Assembly (NCBI GenBank): GCA_030581615.1
Contig: JAKTTT010000002.1
Location: 1 to 64,000, forward strand
DNA length: 64,000 nt
Direction: 5' to 3'
DNA from: Alloascoidea africana
Lineage: Eukaryota > Ascomycota > Alloascoideomycetes > Alloascoideales > Alloascoideaceae
Shown piece after piece: positions 20,034 to 30,836 of this stretch (positions within the stretch are counted from its first letter, which is position 1; each line of letters begins with the position of its first letter). A program made the translations under genes and the position numbers. The notes under the pieces are model-generated. The model was not told the DNA's origin. It was given only the letters and a program-made list of their open reading frames with translations, and did not search any database.

Positions 20034-21697
20034 ATGGCACGAGTTTTAACACCGTCTTCGGCACTGGTAAGTTATGGAAGACCCTTGTTGGTAGAGGCGG
20101 TTTCGTGTTCTTTTGCCAGACACACCATACAAGTCCCACAGGGGGGTCTCTTCACGATGAATCTCCCTCCTCCGGGGCGTTTATAGTGTTGACCGCATTC
20201 TCGGGTTTTCAGACAGTTATTACCCCGAACTCTTCTAACCTATGGATATTTGATACCGGGGCATTTCTGTGAGGATGGTGTTTAAGTGGGAAGCATGGGA
20301 TGGGATGAAAGGGGCGTGTCCAGTTCCAGGTCCACATGCTTCTCGCCATTTGCACTTTCGTATACCATCTCAGACGCCCCAGTGTTATTTTCCGATATGT
20401 TCATTTATAGCTTCGAAAGAAGAAAAACTTGAAAAAGGGAATCCAGTTCTCTTTAATGATTGTTGGTCAATCAGGAACTGGACGTTCGACCTTTATTAAC
20501 ACTCTATGTGGAAAACAGGTTGTTGAAACCTCCACTTCTATTCCCGAACCAGAGGATGCTACGAAAGACATATCTATCGAGTTGAGGCATCATGCTGTTG
20601 AGTTGGAAGATGATGAAGGTGTTAAAGTGTCTCTATCAATTATCGACACGCCTGGTTTTGGCGACAGCTTGGAAAATGAATCTAGGTACGCCGCTTACCA
20701 TGTTTCCCTCAGCAGATCCAGTTCATTAACAAAACTTTTCTAGTTTTGGAGTTATTCAAGATTACATCAAAAAGCAATATGACGACGTTTTGTTGGAAGA
20801 ATCTAGAGTTAGGAGAAATCCAAGATTCAAAGATGGACGAATTCACGCGTTGATTTATCTAATCGTCCCGACCGGCCATGGGTATGACATTCCCACTCCT
20901 TTTTTTTAGAGATTGCAGCTAACCTGGAGCTTTTTAGTCTTCGCGAAATTGATATTGAGCTGATGAAGCGCCTGGGTCACCTCGTCAACATTATTCCTGT
21001 TATCTCCAAGGCAGATTCGCTTGTTCCCAGTGAACTAGAAACCGAAAAACGTCTTATTATGGAAGATATCCGCCAACATGATATTTTGATCTACAACTTC
21101 CCCTATGATCCCGAAATTGACGACGAAGATACTGTCGAGGCCAACTCTATTTTGCGCTCTCTACTTCCATTTGCCCTTGTTGGTTCTAACCAAATCTTTG
21201 AGAGCGATGGTCGCATTATCCGAGCTCGCGTATACCCATGGGGAACAATTGATGTTGAGGATTCGGATATCAGCGATTTTACACCCTTGAGAAATGCGCT
21301 TTTGATCTCGCACTTGAGCGATTTGAAAGAGTATACCCATGAAATTTTGTATGAGAGGTATCGTACTGAAGCCCTTTCCAATGCCACTGGTGGTATTGGA
21401 TCCGCAGACCCATCTTCGACCTCTTTGGTCAGCCCGAACTTGCCAGATGGCGCAGACGACTACAGTGCTAGAGCTGGCTCCGAAGGATACATGGCCAGAG
21501 AGGAGCAGATCAAGATGGAAGAAGAGAGATTGAGGGCATTTGAGGAGAGGATCCAAAAGGATTTGATGCTCAAGAGGCAGGAACTACTGGAAAGAGAGCG
21601 AGAGTTAAGGGAGATCGAGGAGAGGTTGGAAAGAGAAGCCAGTTTAAAGCAGCAGAATGGCAGCGAAGTGGCTGTTAAGGGGGAGGAATACTTGTGA
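20034..21697 (+). CDS. CDC11: Septin Cdc11
   Basis: Exons 20034-20066, 20411-20685, 20744-20881 and 20938-21697 give 401 residues. Order: short N-terminus M-A-R-V-L-T-P-S-S-A-L, polybasic stretch L-R-K-K-K-N-L-K-K-G, and P-loop G-Q-S-G-T-G-R-S at about 30-37. These are followed by D-T-P-G-F-G-D (G3), S-K-A-D (G4) and the septin unique element ending in R-N-A-L-L-I-S-H-L-x-D-L-K. A C-terminal coiled coil from about residue 345 begins M-A-R-E-E-Q-I-K-M-E-E-E-R. The E-S-R-V-R-R-N-P-R-F-K-D-G-R and R-E-E-Q-I blocks match Cdc11 rather than Cdc3, Cdc10 or Cdc12. Cdc11 caps septin rods at the bud neck. Intron 1 is 344 nt, several times longer than the rest, and follows only 11 codons; its acceptor TTTATAG is the best reading but adds one Leu relative to yeast. 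Confidence 0.93.
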
Positions 21698-21770
21698 ATG
21701 GGGCGATGAGAAGTTGATGGAGTGGAAAGGCAGCTCCTACTACTGTATTAATGGTTTTACTGACCCTGTT

Positions 21771-21796
21771 TGAGCTTGAGCTTGAGCTTGAGCTTG
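21771..21796. repeat. (TGAGCT)4 microsatellite
   Basis: Four perfect TGAGCT units plus TG, in the CDC11 3' untranslated region about 75 bp after the stop. Confidence 0.9.
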
Positions 21797-21956
21797 CGCC
21801 TGCCTTGTTCCTTTGAAGATGATTCTTTTTGTGCCTGTCTTGTGTTTTTTTTTTTCTCTTTCGATTTATATCCTAAAATAGCGTTTACTTGTGTGCTCCA
21901 CTGATCTTGGTCAATTTGTAAGGTTTGCTGTCAAAAGATTGCTTGAGAGAGATGGT

Positions 21957-21979
21957 CACGTGGGGACCCTTCGGAGGGT
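21957..21979. promoter_or_regulatory. CACGTGGG box and ACCCT-N4-AGGGT inverted repeat upstream of ZRT3
   Basis: CACGTGGG at 21957-21964 is the high-affinity form of a bHLH (Pho4/Cbf1-type) site. It is followed by a perfect 5-bp inverted repeat, ACCCT (21966-21970) TCGG AGGGT (21975-21979). Both lie about 320-340 bp before the ZRT3 start. The repeat is reminiscent of, but not equal to, the Zap1 zinc-response element ACCTTNAAGGT. Confidence 0.35.
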
Positions 21980-22297
21980 GTAACCGCAAAGGTGTGCGGA
22001 CAAAAAGACGGATCCAGATAGCCTACACCCTAGTATAAATTCAAGCCTTCTTGCCTCTGTCCCTGCCCGGTGATTCTCTTGTCTTCTGCCCATATTCCTA
22101 TTCATATTGGTGGTTTTGTGCCATTATTTCTTTTTGTTGAATCTAGTTTTGCGTTAGCGTGGCTGTTAGCATTCATCTGCATTTTCACTACTCATTTATT
22201 TCTTTTTGGCTGTGAGCATTAGTTGAAGAAAAGGGCCTTAGAAAGACAACGGCCGAAGAACCTATTTGAAAACGAATATCCGCAAGCATAAACTTTC

Positions 22298-23892
22298 ATG
22301 TTTGAGAAATCAGACAGCAGTAACGATGAACGAGGATGGGTCCTGATAGGACTGAGCAGTGCCATGTGCATCTTGGGTTGCCTCACAGTGTTCTTTGATC
22401 TGCTCTACCGAGTTTTGTTTCCTGGATTGAGCAGGCGAAAACCTCTTAATCTGCTTGAAGACTGGTCTTTTCTAGTCTTCAGCCTTTCGATCTCTAGTGG
22501 GAGTTTGGTAAGTTGGCGTATTTTTTAGCTTGCCCATTGATCAAAGTATGGATCGGAACTAACTATGACCTCATGAAATCACAGATATTCACATCCCTTT
22601 ACCGATTACTTCCAAGCGGTGCAAATTACTTGACTTCCTCCGTTCAGCTGCAGGATTATCCACGATTTACAAACTTTTTGTTATTGGCTGGATTTGGCTT
22701 GGGTGCTGGAGTCTGTGGGTTGTTAAACTTTGTGATTCACGCTCTCACAAGTGAAAGCATAGTACATTGTGCACATGATGGACCAGATACCCACTATCAT
22801 AGCCATGATCATAATGCTGAGGAAACTGGGTCATATCCAGATATTGATATAAATGAGGGGATCAAGCAAATCACTTCCGGAACCCATGATGAGCAGCATG
22901 CAACTGATAACGAAATTGGGGTCCCAGAGGTGCAAGCTTCCGAAAATACTCCCTTGATGGACCGAAAGCCTGGACTGATCGGAACACGTCCCTCGATTGT
23001 AGATATAGCACAGGCGATCAAGGGGAAAGACGTTGCTCCGGGAAAGTGTATGGGCTACACTTCATCTGATGCTGACGCTATTTCAAAATTTGAGCGGATT
23101 GAACATGTTCACAAGCCAAAAAAGAAGGGGGACAAAAAGGCCGAGATCAAATATTACGACTCTCTTGAGAGACGAATAAGTTACGACATTTCAAACAAAC
23201 AGGACCAACACACACATTTTCATGAACATGAACATGATAATGAGCACCATGAGCGACTAGCCCACGATAACAAACCGGTGATTGAAACAGAAGTTGAATT
23301 CACTAATAGATGCTCACATCCCACTGTTGACCTGGAATCAGGGTCATCCATTCCATCTTCTAGATCCCTCACAGGCGAGAATCTCCACCATTATCACTAC
23401 CTCGCCCCTTCTTCTCGTATCCTCACAATAGCCCTTGAAACAGCTGTTGCAATTACGCTCCATAAACTTCCCGAAGGGTTCATAACATTTGCAACGAACC
23501 ATGCAAACAGAGAGCTTGGATTTTCGGTCTTTTCAGCCCTTGCCATCCATAACTTTGGCGAGGGTTTCACAATAACAGTGCCATTGTTTCTAGCTCTTAG
23601 AAACCGTCCACGTGCGGTTCTCATAGGCTCTCTACTTGGTGGCCTCAGTCAACCCTTAGGTGCCGTCATTGCTTGGTTTCTGTTTGCGCGCAAGGAAAAT
23701 GGTGTCATTCCGGACGAAGAGCTGGCCCTCGTTTACGGTCTGCTTATTTGTTTGACCAGTGGGCTCATGTGCCTAATAGGCTTTCAGATGTTTGCTAGTG
23801 CTATATCCTTTGGGGGAAGCCAAGGGAAAGTAGTAGGCTACATGTTTATTGGGATTGCAATTATCGGTCTATCTTCTATATTGACTGGTTGA
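22298..23892 (+). CDS. ZRT3: Vacuolar-type ZIP zinc transporter (Zrt3-like)
   Basis: Exons 22298-22507 and 22585-23892 give 505 residues (yeast Zrt3 is 503). Helix 1 (W-V-L-I-G-L-S-S-A-M-C-I-L) and helix 2 (S-F-L-V-F-S-L-S-I-S-S-G-S-L) come before the intron; exon 2 resumes I-F-T-S-L-Y-R-L-L-P, which completes the helix 2 motif. A very long His/Asp-rich cytosolic loop (about 150-365) carries H-Y-H-S-H-D-H-N and H-F-H-E-H-E-H-D. Helix 4 has the ZIP metal-site motif H-K-L-P-E-G-F, and helix 5 has H-N-F-G-E-G. Zrt3 releases stored zinc from the vacuole. The intron (77 nt) has donor GTAAGT, branch ACTAAC and acceptor CAG; reading through it instead would insert extra residues into helix 2. Confidence 0.92.
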
Positions 23893-25635
23893 GAGCATGA
23901 AAGCCTTTATGTCTTGATTTCTAAATCTCGGGGTATGTGATCCGAGAGCACTATACAAGCTTTATATTTATTAGTTTACATTAGATACTGAGTCATTGCA
24001 CTTTCTTTTCTGAGAAAGACAGACAGGGTTAGCTTGAACAACAAAGTTGTCCTAACTTTCATGAGGATACCCAGGTCTATTTTGTCGATGAATATTCAAT
24101 GATCGACCTGACAAACTAGGCCTAGTTATGTATCAAGTATGTGATTATGACTTTTGGAAGATAAATTGAAGCGTAGATTTAGGGTATATGACTTGTAATG
24201 AAATCGTCACTTACAAAATCAATCCTCGCTAGTTTAACCATTAGAAATTAAGAGCAGGAATGCCTAAATCCTTTAACGTTGACCAAAACCCTCTTGTACC
24301 TCAAAAGGAAATACAGCACCTAATCAGTGCGAAGCTTTTTATGCAAAGCGTATGCCTTCATTCTATCACTTTCTAGGATTAAACGACCTAACTAGATGGT
24401 GGTCAAGCTAGGTCAGAGTACGCCTACCAGATCGGTCTGGATCTTCCATCATTTCACCGTACTTGTAAGGCGCCCCATGTTTCTTCATTACTGATGTTTG
24501 TGAGCTCACACAAATGCCAAAATCAAAGTTTTAAGCATAATGTCAATTCAATGATTTGTCTACGGTTTTTATGCCAACTTACAGTGCTTTAGATGTGTAA
24601 TAGGAGTAAAAGAGAAGCATAAGTGACAATTTCATGATAATTATCACTTGTATTATGTTTAGTACTCGAAGCACTTCAGGCGTTAGGGTAAACACAAAGT
24701 TAACTATAAGACTTCTGAATAATCAGATGGCATAGCCACTGAAATAGAATCTTAATGTCCATAAGCATCGGTATGTCTACGACATTTAATTTTAAGTCGA
24801 TCTAATCACCCATGAGACACAATAGCTTGGATTTCTTTGAAAGGAACGATCATAGGACATTGCAGCAAATAATTGACTGAAAGAAAACCTTTAATTTTTG
24901 ATAAGCTGCTGTCTGGAAATTGCCCCATAAAAGACGACCAAATTTAAGCTTCTTGTGTGGATATAATGCCACAGAATAGAAAAAAACCTTTGCAAAAGAA
25001 TTTAAATCCATTTGCAATGGACATAATACCAAACTCTGTTTATAGAATAGTACGATACAGCATCAACAGTGTCTTAGAACCTGCCTCTAAAGTTCTTCTA
25101 TAGCACTTGATGTCTGGAGATTCTGTGAACCGTCAGTTGTTTGGACGACTTCATTATGATTTGTTTTCTCTGCAGAAGCATCGAAAAAGGCCTTTCCAAA
25201 TTATCCTGGATTTGCTTATTTTCTGTCATTAAATATTCTTTCGATTGAACTTTTTCCAGTGTGCAGGCATGCATGTTCAATACACTCCACACCTAATTTC
25301 CCAAGAATTTAAGTTATTAAAGGCAGTCTTGAGAAAGGCCATCAATAATGACCATGTAACCTGAATGAGTGTGTCGCTTACAGATCAGTCTGGATTATTC
25401 TTCTTTATTGGCACTGCCTCTGTAAACATGTGCAAACCAAAAACTAAAATAAGATACTCTGCCGAAATCAACAAATGTCAAAGAAGAAAAGTCTTATATA
25501 AAGAGATGACACACCTTTAAAATCTCCAAACTCCCAAGTTTTCCTCTCATTAATATTTTACAACTTTCAAGTCACTCATTAAACTAAGGTCAACAACATT
25601 CGTTAACAGATTAAACAACTCTAAGTAAAACAAAA
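23893..25635. other. Gene-poor interval with one exon-like frame
   Basis: 1.7 kb. On minus, 25098-25292 is open after a TTAG acceptor-like site and reads V-W-S-V-L-N-M-H-A-C-T-L-E-K-V-Q-S-K; no other exon could be fitted. The right end holds the promoter of the wall-protein gene. Nothing else recognised. Confidence 0.4.
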
Positions 25636-26088
25636 ATGCACACTTCACTAATTCTGGCTATCATCACATTTTCTCTAATGGGACCATCCCAAGCAGCAAC
25701 TAGCAATACAGAAGTCATACCTACCTCCACTTCAAATTCAGTCTTTGTAACATATTTCACAGAACCAACAAGTATTGTGTTCCCTGATGGAGAGGACAAT
25801 GCTAAAACGGTCATCGTTAGTTCGGCTGACACCGTAACACTAACTAATTTCCCGCTTGAAATTATTGGCAGTGGAAGCACCATCAATGAAAATGGCTCTA
25901 CTCTTTCAACTAGAGCAATTAATACTGGAAATGGAAATGAAACATCTATCACTTCAACCGCAACGAATAATCTTCCTATTAACACTCCCATAATCTCCTC
26001 TACAATATCGATTGAAGCTGTCAATGCCGGAATAAGGATCAGCTTGGTTGGTCCTAGTCTTTTAGCATTACTTGCATACATCTTATAA
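25636..26088 (+). CDS. Small secreted, probably GPI-anchored wall protein
   Basis: 150 residues with a signal peptide (M-H-T-S-L-I-L-A-I-I-T-F-S-L, cleavage near A-A-T-S), a Ser/Thr-rich body with several N-x-S/T sites, and a C-terminal hydrophobic tail (I-S-L-V-G-P-S-L-L-A-L-L-A-Y-I-L) after a small-residue stretch V-N-A-G. This is the plan of GPI-anchored yeast wall or plasma-membrane proteins. No catalytic domain or known family is visible. A long AT-rich leader precedes the start. Confidence 0.75.
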   Translation: MHTSLILAIITFSLMGPSQAATSNTEVIPTSTSNSVFVTYFTEPTSIVFPDGEDNAKTVIVSSADTVTLTNFPLEIIGSGSTINENGSTLSTRAINTGNGNETSITSTATNNLPINTPIISSTISIEAVNAGIRISLVGPSLLALLAYIL

Positions 26089-26852
26089 ACACTATCAGGA
26101 AGAGACGGTGACTCGGCACACGCTTCCCTATTATTTAAAAATTGTATTGCTTATTATGTCCTGTTATTTTTATTGTTTAATGATGCAACTTTCAATTTCT
26201 CGTAATTATGCTCCCTTGAATCACTGCTGGGATTCTAGACTAGGAGGGTAGATTTTCACTTTGAGATTTCTACAACTGGGTTTATTTGTTTTTCGAATAT
26301 TTTTAGCATTCATGACAATGGTACTTTTCTTCGTATAGCACTTCATAATTCCAATTCTTTAATTTTCATAGCAAGCTTTACTTGTTCAAAAGCGGGTAGC
26401 ATTGCTAGTTTACGATAATGGTTGCAAGACCGTTGTGAGATGATTGTTGGTAACTTACAAGAAAAAAAAAATTCAACTTCCAGACCTCTACTCTGTAGAC
26501 ATTATAGATGATGACCAAAGATTTTCTGAAAAAGGTTTGATCAAGTCCATTGTAGAGACAGCCGAGCTGTATTGTTTATATTTGGAAACGAAAGGATGAA
26601 AGCGATGGCTTAGCTTTTTGAGGAACCTAATCTGGACTTGATGCCATTGCCAAACGATATTGTTTTCTCCTCGCCTTTTGAATACTTAGAAGAGAAATTA
26701 ACTAACAGTCATTTCTGATTTCTCTTTACCCCAAACCTAAATAAATTGTTCTGGTTCATATTTAACCTATAAACTGATCTTTATCATGTTTTGTTTTATT
26801 TTTTCGTTTCATCATAAGTTTCCTATCGATTAAGACATCAAAAATCAGTGAT
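26089..26852. other. Convergent 3' region
   Basis: 764 bp between two convergent genes. AT-rich, no ORF or RNA gene recognised. Confidence 0.45.
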
Positions 26853-28598
26853 TCACAACATCTCGTAATCATTATCTGAATTTGAAGACAATTTGATGGG
26901 TGTACTGTTCTCGCGGAATGATTCACCTTTACCATAAATGCCGCCTACGCCTTCTTCCTTCATCTTCTTGTCGAGTTTGTGCTCTTTATTATCATTGCAA
27001 TGGGGTACACTGCCAGAGTCATCTGCTTGTTGATCAACGATAGATAATTCATGATGTGTACTCGATCCTTCGACGCCTTTGCTGTCTTGGCTATCGTCAG
27101 TTTCTTTTTGGTTAGCAATAGGAACGCTTGTATTCCCATCCTCAAGTCTATAATCATTTTTCACAAACTCCGAGCCATTGTTTCTTAAAGTACCTGTGTC
27201 GGAACAGCGCTTTTTGCCAACCATTTTTGCAATCTTATCCCCTGTTCCTAAAACTTCTGACGATAGAGATGCGCTACGCTGTATTCCCACTCCTCCAACG
27301 CTTACCTTACGTTCGAATAATTCTCTTCTCTCCTTCACACTTAAAGAATTTAATGAAGAAACGTTCTTTTTGATCAACTGCAAACGCTCATCTTGCTTCT
27401 TGCTTAGTTTTGCCGCCTCATCCATTACTTCAAAGACAGACTTGAAAGCATTAGAGACCACCGAAGCCAACTCCACAAGAGCATTATTCAAATCGTTTCC
27501 TTGCTCATTGGACACACTGGCTTCATGCGTAGACATGATATTAGACTCATTGTGCTTGGACATATGCGCAGATAACATGAAAGACCGATTTGCCTCTGCA
27601 ATTTCATTCGAAAGACTTTTAAGAGATAGTTTGGCTGAATCTAATAGTTCTCCACATTCATCATTCTGACCAGTAGAATTTGCAAGATGCACAATCGTGT
27701 TATCAATGGAATTGCAAATAGTTTTAGAAAGAAATAGAATGCTCTCTAAATCAAGCGGTTTATCCGTCTTTAGCATGGCATGCTTATCCTCTAGATGAGG
27801 CGGTTGCATAAGAAGATGATGGTTGTTGCCATTGCAAATAATCTTTCTCTTTCTATGAGACCTTGCTAAACTTGCTTGATGATGACTGTGAAATGTATGC
27901 AAGCGAGAGTATCTATGGAGCTGCTGTTCAACTCGTTCGTCAATGGCATCGTTTATATTCAAGAGATCCAATCTTTGCTGAACTAGATCTGCCATTTTCG
28001 TGATGAATGAGTCGTCCCGGAGAAACCTTTCTAACAGTATATCAAAGCTGGGGTTTCCATTTTCGCTGGAAGATTGAAAGTCTGGTAACTCGCATGCATC
28101 GGTTTTATCTGAAAATGTATCTACACTGTTGCCGCTTAACAAATTTGCTTTAACATGTTTAACACCACTCTTTTTCGGTGGTAAGACCTTCACAATAAAG
28201 CTTATGTGATTTCTGACCTGTAGGGACCTTTTGAAAGACTTGAAATCATGTCGCGTTTGTAAAGCGAGATACTTTTTGTGACGACAAGACTTTCTCCAGA
28301 TAAGTAGTCTCATCTTTTTGTGATTGGTTTCATTATCACTTTCCTCCAGAGTTTTATCTTCATCTGCTCCGTTCAAGTTGAAAAGATTTTGGGACAAAAT
28401 GTATTCCTTTAGAAACGTATGTACCGCAGAATACCTTAGATTTGCAACAGGAATGTCGATCTGCCTAACGACCTTATCAATCTCGCTATGCCCTTTTGAG
28501 CTCTCGCCCTCTACTCCGGGAACAACCCAAGAAGGCACCTGAACGAACTTGATGGTCACTGGTACGCAGTGATCTGGCGTCTCTGTTGGAATCTTCAT
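26853..28598 (-). CDS. Unknown 581-residue protein with possible ubiquitin-like N-terminus and Atg8-binding C-terminus
   Basis: A single exon. The N-terminal 150 residues look folded: V-P-V-T-I-K-F-V-Q-V, then I-D-I-P-V-A-N-L-R-Y-S-A-V-H-T-F-L, then R-L-L-I-W-R-K-S and ending I-S-F-I-V-K-V. The alternation of strand, strand, helix and strand could be a beta-grasp or PB1-like domain, but no PB1 signature is clear. The middle has a helical, basic segment (about 210-270) and two likely coiled coils (about 300-350 and 380-450). The C-terminal third is hydrophilic and disordered. The last four residues are Y-E-M-L after acidic D-N-D, a fit to the Atg8-interacting W/Y/F-x-x-L consensus at the same place as in Atg19. 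The function is not recognised; an autophagy receptor role is speculation. Confidence 0.7.
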   Translation of the reverse strand: MKIPTETPDHCVPVTIKFVQVPSWVVPGVEGESSKGHSEIDKVVRQIDIPVANLRYSAVHTFLKEYILSQNLFNLNGADEDKTLEESDNETNHKKMRLLIWRKSCRHKKYLALQTRHDFKSFKRSLQVRNHISFIVKVLPPKKSGVKHVKANLLSGNSVDTFSDKTDACELPDFQSSSENGNPSFDILLERFLRDDSFITKMADLVQQRLDLLNINDAIDERVEQQLHRYSRLHTFHSHHQASLARSHRKRKIICNGNNHHLLMQPPHLEDKHAMLKTDKPLDLESILFLSKTICNSIDNTIVHLANSTGQNDECGELLDSAKLSLKSLSNEIAEANRSFMLSAHMSKHNESNIMSTHEASVSNEQGNDLNNALVELASVVSNAFKSVFEVMDEAAKLSKKQDERLQLIKKNVSSLNSLSVKERRELFERKVSVGGVGIQRSASLSSEVLGTGDKIAKMVGKKRCSDTGTLRNNGSEFVKNDYRLEDGNTSVPIANQKETDDSQDSKGVEGSSTHHELSIVDQQADDSGSVPHCNDNKEHKLDKKMKEEGVGGIYGKGESFRENSTPIKLSSNSDNDYEML

Positions 28599-28984
28599 AG
28601 AACTCTAGTTGGATCACAGGAATAGAGACTGGAATCGCGATAACCGTGTATTTTATAGTTTGCTTACGTTATTTGCCACGAACTATAGTCATGTGACTTG
28701 TAGGTAGGGTAACGGTCTATTTCTAGGACTTGCAAAAGTTAAACGTGGTCGGGGAATTAACTCAGTTAATTTAGAGATGACCACGAAAACAGACCAGACG
28801 GTTGTAGTTTTCATAAAATGTCTATTTAACGAGTTGTGAGCGCTAAACTCTGTGCTCTTAAGGGAAAGTGAAGGAGTCTTGGCTAGCCAAAGACACTAGT
28901 GAATAACTCCAGAATACATGGTAAAATAGTCAACACTTCACATGAAGTTTCCCATTAAACTTACATTTAGATTATAAATGGTAT
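28599..28984. other. Promoter of the 581-residue protein gene and YOP1 3' region
   Basis: 386 bp; contains CATGTGACT near 28689 and no ORF. Confidence 0.4.
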
Positions 28985-29683
28985 CTAGGTGCCTTTCTCC
29001 TTAGGGGCAACTCTAACGGCAATAGGCCGAATTGCGTATTGATATACAAGTGCAGCTCCATTGTACTGCGGCAAACCAATATACAGTAAAAAGACCGTTT
29101 TGAAAACCCAATAAAAAGGAATTAACTTGACGAGGGTGGTAGACCAGAACTCAAGGATGGAAAAAAATGCAAAGACGACCCAATAGGTCAACAATTGAGT
29201 ATCATCACTAGTTGAGCTGGTTTCCAAAGCGATGAGAGAGTAGTATCCAGGAATTGCAACGCCAGCGACATTGGAAAGAAGCTCGCCAATGCCACCAAGG
29301 TTGAAAACAAGAAGGAGGCAGTAAATTGACCCTACACCCAGCACAAGATATGCCTTTGGGATTTCTTTTCATTTCCGCTCAAGTTAGTTCTTCAAGAGTT
29401 CAATATTTATGAAGCCTGGAATACTTTACATACTTGATGTGGTCTCGATTTTTTTCAAGGCAGGATATGCTTCCAAATGCTACATATCGTTAGTCGTGGT
29501 GATACCGGCGCTTCGACTGTTTGAACGCTTATCTTTCGTGTTGCAAGCCAGAAGTGGCGAGCAATTATAGTTCATGACAGCATAAGCTTCGTTCTCACTT
29601 ACATTGTTCAAGTTGGAAACTGCCACATTGGCTCTCTCTGCTACTGCAGCCTTGGTTACGTTGAACTTGTTGGCAGCGGACAT
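28985..29683 (-). CDS. YOP1: ER-shaping reticulon-like protein Yop1/REEP
   Basis: Exons 29683-29603, 29479-29434 and 29364-28985 give 168 residues (yeast 180). Exon 1 is a soluble N-terminus (M-S-A-A-N-K-F-N-V). Exon 2 supplies H-L-E-A-Y-P-A-L-K-K-I-E-T-T-S, corresponding to the L-x-x-L-E-x-K-T segment, and exon 3 continues K-I-P-K-A-Y-L-V-L-G-V-G. Two hairpin membrane segments follow, with N-L-G-G-I-G-E-L-L-S-N-V-A-G, the D-D-T-Q-L-L-T-Y-W signature and a final amphipathic region after L-P-Q-Y-N-G-A. The protein curves tubular ER membrane. Introns are 123 and 69 nt with branch points CGACTAAC and GAACTAAC. Confidence 0.94.
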
Positions 29684-29969
29684 TGATAATTTCAAATACA
29701 GGTGGATGGAGAGAAATAAACGACAGAAAAATATTCCAATTTTGAATGTAATAGATTTGATGTAATTCGACCTGTCATGTGACTATTTTGTAACAAAGAA
29801 GTGCTTCAAATGCTCCTCTTCTTCCTCTTTGTCTCACTTTCCGGGGGAAGAGAAACAGTTTTTTCACATTCAACTGTCACTTGTTTCATGTAGATTTTAA
29901 GCATTTAAGGTAGTTTATATGGTATATAATGTAATACTTTGGTCTCGAATCAGCCTAGTTCTGTTCTGT

Positions 29970-30836
29970 TTAGTTAGAGGAAGGAAGAACATTCTCTTTG
30001 AACAGAGAATATCCATTATCCACAATGTTTCCTCTTGTCTTGTAGGAACAAATAACGTAGCTCCCGGAATCGCCACACTTTCTAGATGAGCATCCAACAT
30101 GGGTTGTAGCCTTCCATACCAACTGCGTGAAATGGCTTGTAATTCCAGTAGATGCCCCGGGATCATCAAATTTGTAACCAGAAATTTCGTCGTACCAAAG
30201 CTTTACCGCCTCTGGGCCGCTAAGATCTGTCCCAGAGGCAATATTTTCGCCATATGGGCCATGGGAATGAACAATACTTCCGTCGCACTGATAACCTGTT
30301 TTGGCATAGTTATCTGCATATTGGAAGAGAGCATCATCCCAAGATAGTGCTGGAGCGCCGTGTAAAGCTCTGTTGTCGTTGTGCAATTTTAGCATTTTTG
30401 ATTTCCAACTGGAGTCAGAACCCGAATTGTTAGACACGGGGTCACTGGACACAGGATTGCCATTGGCAGAAGTTGGCGTGGATGCGCTATTTGGCAAATC
30501 GGTACTAGCGTTTGTGCTGATTGCCAAAGCAGTAGATTCCAATGTCTTGCTAGGCTCGTCTTGAACTAGTTTATGGGCCACATTCAAGCCTGTAGAAATG
30601 GCGGTATTATTAAAAAGTATACCAGTGCTGGCAACAGTTGTATTGGCAAAAGCACTTGATGAGGGCAAATTTGGATGCTCATAAGTCGAAGTCGTGTTGG
30701 AGACATTGGCATTTGTGACCGTCTCTGTGACCCAAACCGTGCTTTCAGAAAAAGGAGCTCCGAAGGTACTTCTTGGTCCAGCCAAAGAAAGTAGAACAAG
30801 GCTTGAAACCAATGATTTAACAGCGAAGATTGACAT
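29970..30836 (-). CDS. PRY1: Secreted CAP/SCP (Pry-like) sterol-binding-type protein
   Basis: 288 residues from the ATG at 30836, chosen because it begins a good signal peptide (M-S-I-F-A-V-K-S-L-V-S-S-L-V-L-L); an in-frame ATG at 30884 would place 16 residues before it. A Ser/Thr-rich linker covers about 35-140, and a CAP domain fills the rest. It shows H-N-D-N-R-A-L-H-G, L-S-W-D-D, G-P-Y-G-E-N-I-A-S-G, H-F-T-Q-L-V-W-K and S-Y-V-I-C-S-Y. Conserved cysteines and the G-E-N and H-F-T-Q-L-V-W motifs are present. Yeast Pry proteins bind and export sterols and fatty acids. Paralogues are common, so the exact orthologue is uncertain. Confidence 0.88.
   Translation of the reverse strand: MSIFAVKSLVSSLVLLSLAGPRSTFGAPFSESTVWVTETVTNANVSNTTSTYEHPNLPSSSAFANTTVASTGILFNNTAISTGLNVAHKLVQDEPSKTLESTALAISTNASTDLPNSASTPTSANGNPVSSDPVSNNSGSDSSWKSKMLKLHNDNRALHGAPALSWDDALFQYADNYAKTGYQCDGSIVHSHGPYGENIASGTDLSGPEAVKLWYDEISGYKFDDPGASTGITSHFTQLVWKATTHVGCSSRKCGDSGSYVICSYKTRGNIVDNGYSLFKENVLPSSN

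Larger units (their letters stand above)
21698..22297. other. CDC11 3' region and ZRT3 promoter
   Basis: 600 bp. It contains a TGAGCT microsatellite, a CACGTGGG box with a neighbouring inverted repeat, and a TATAAA near 22034. No ORF. Confidence 0.5.

Noticed and set aside
20067-20410. snoRNA within the long CDC11 intron
   Set aside because: No convincing C/D or H/ACA boxes could be found by eye.
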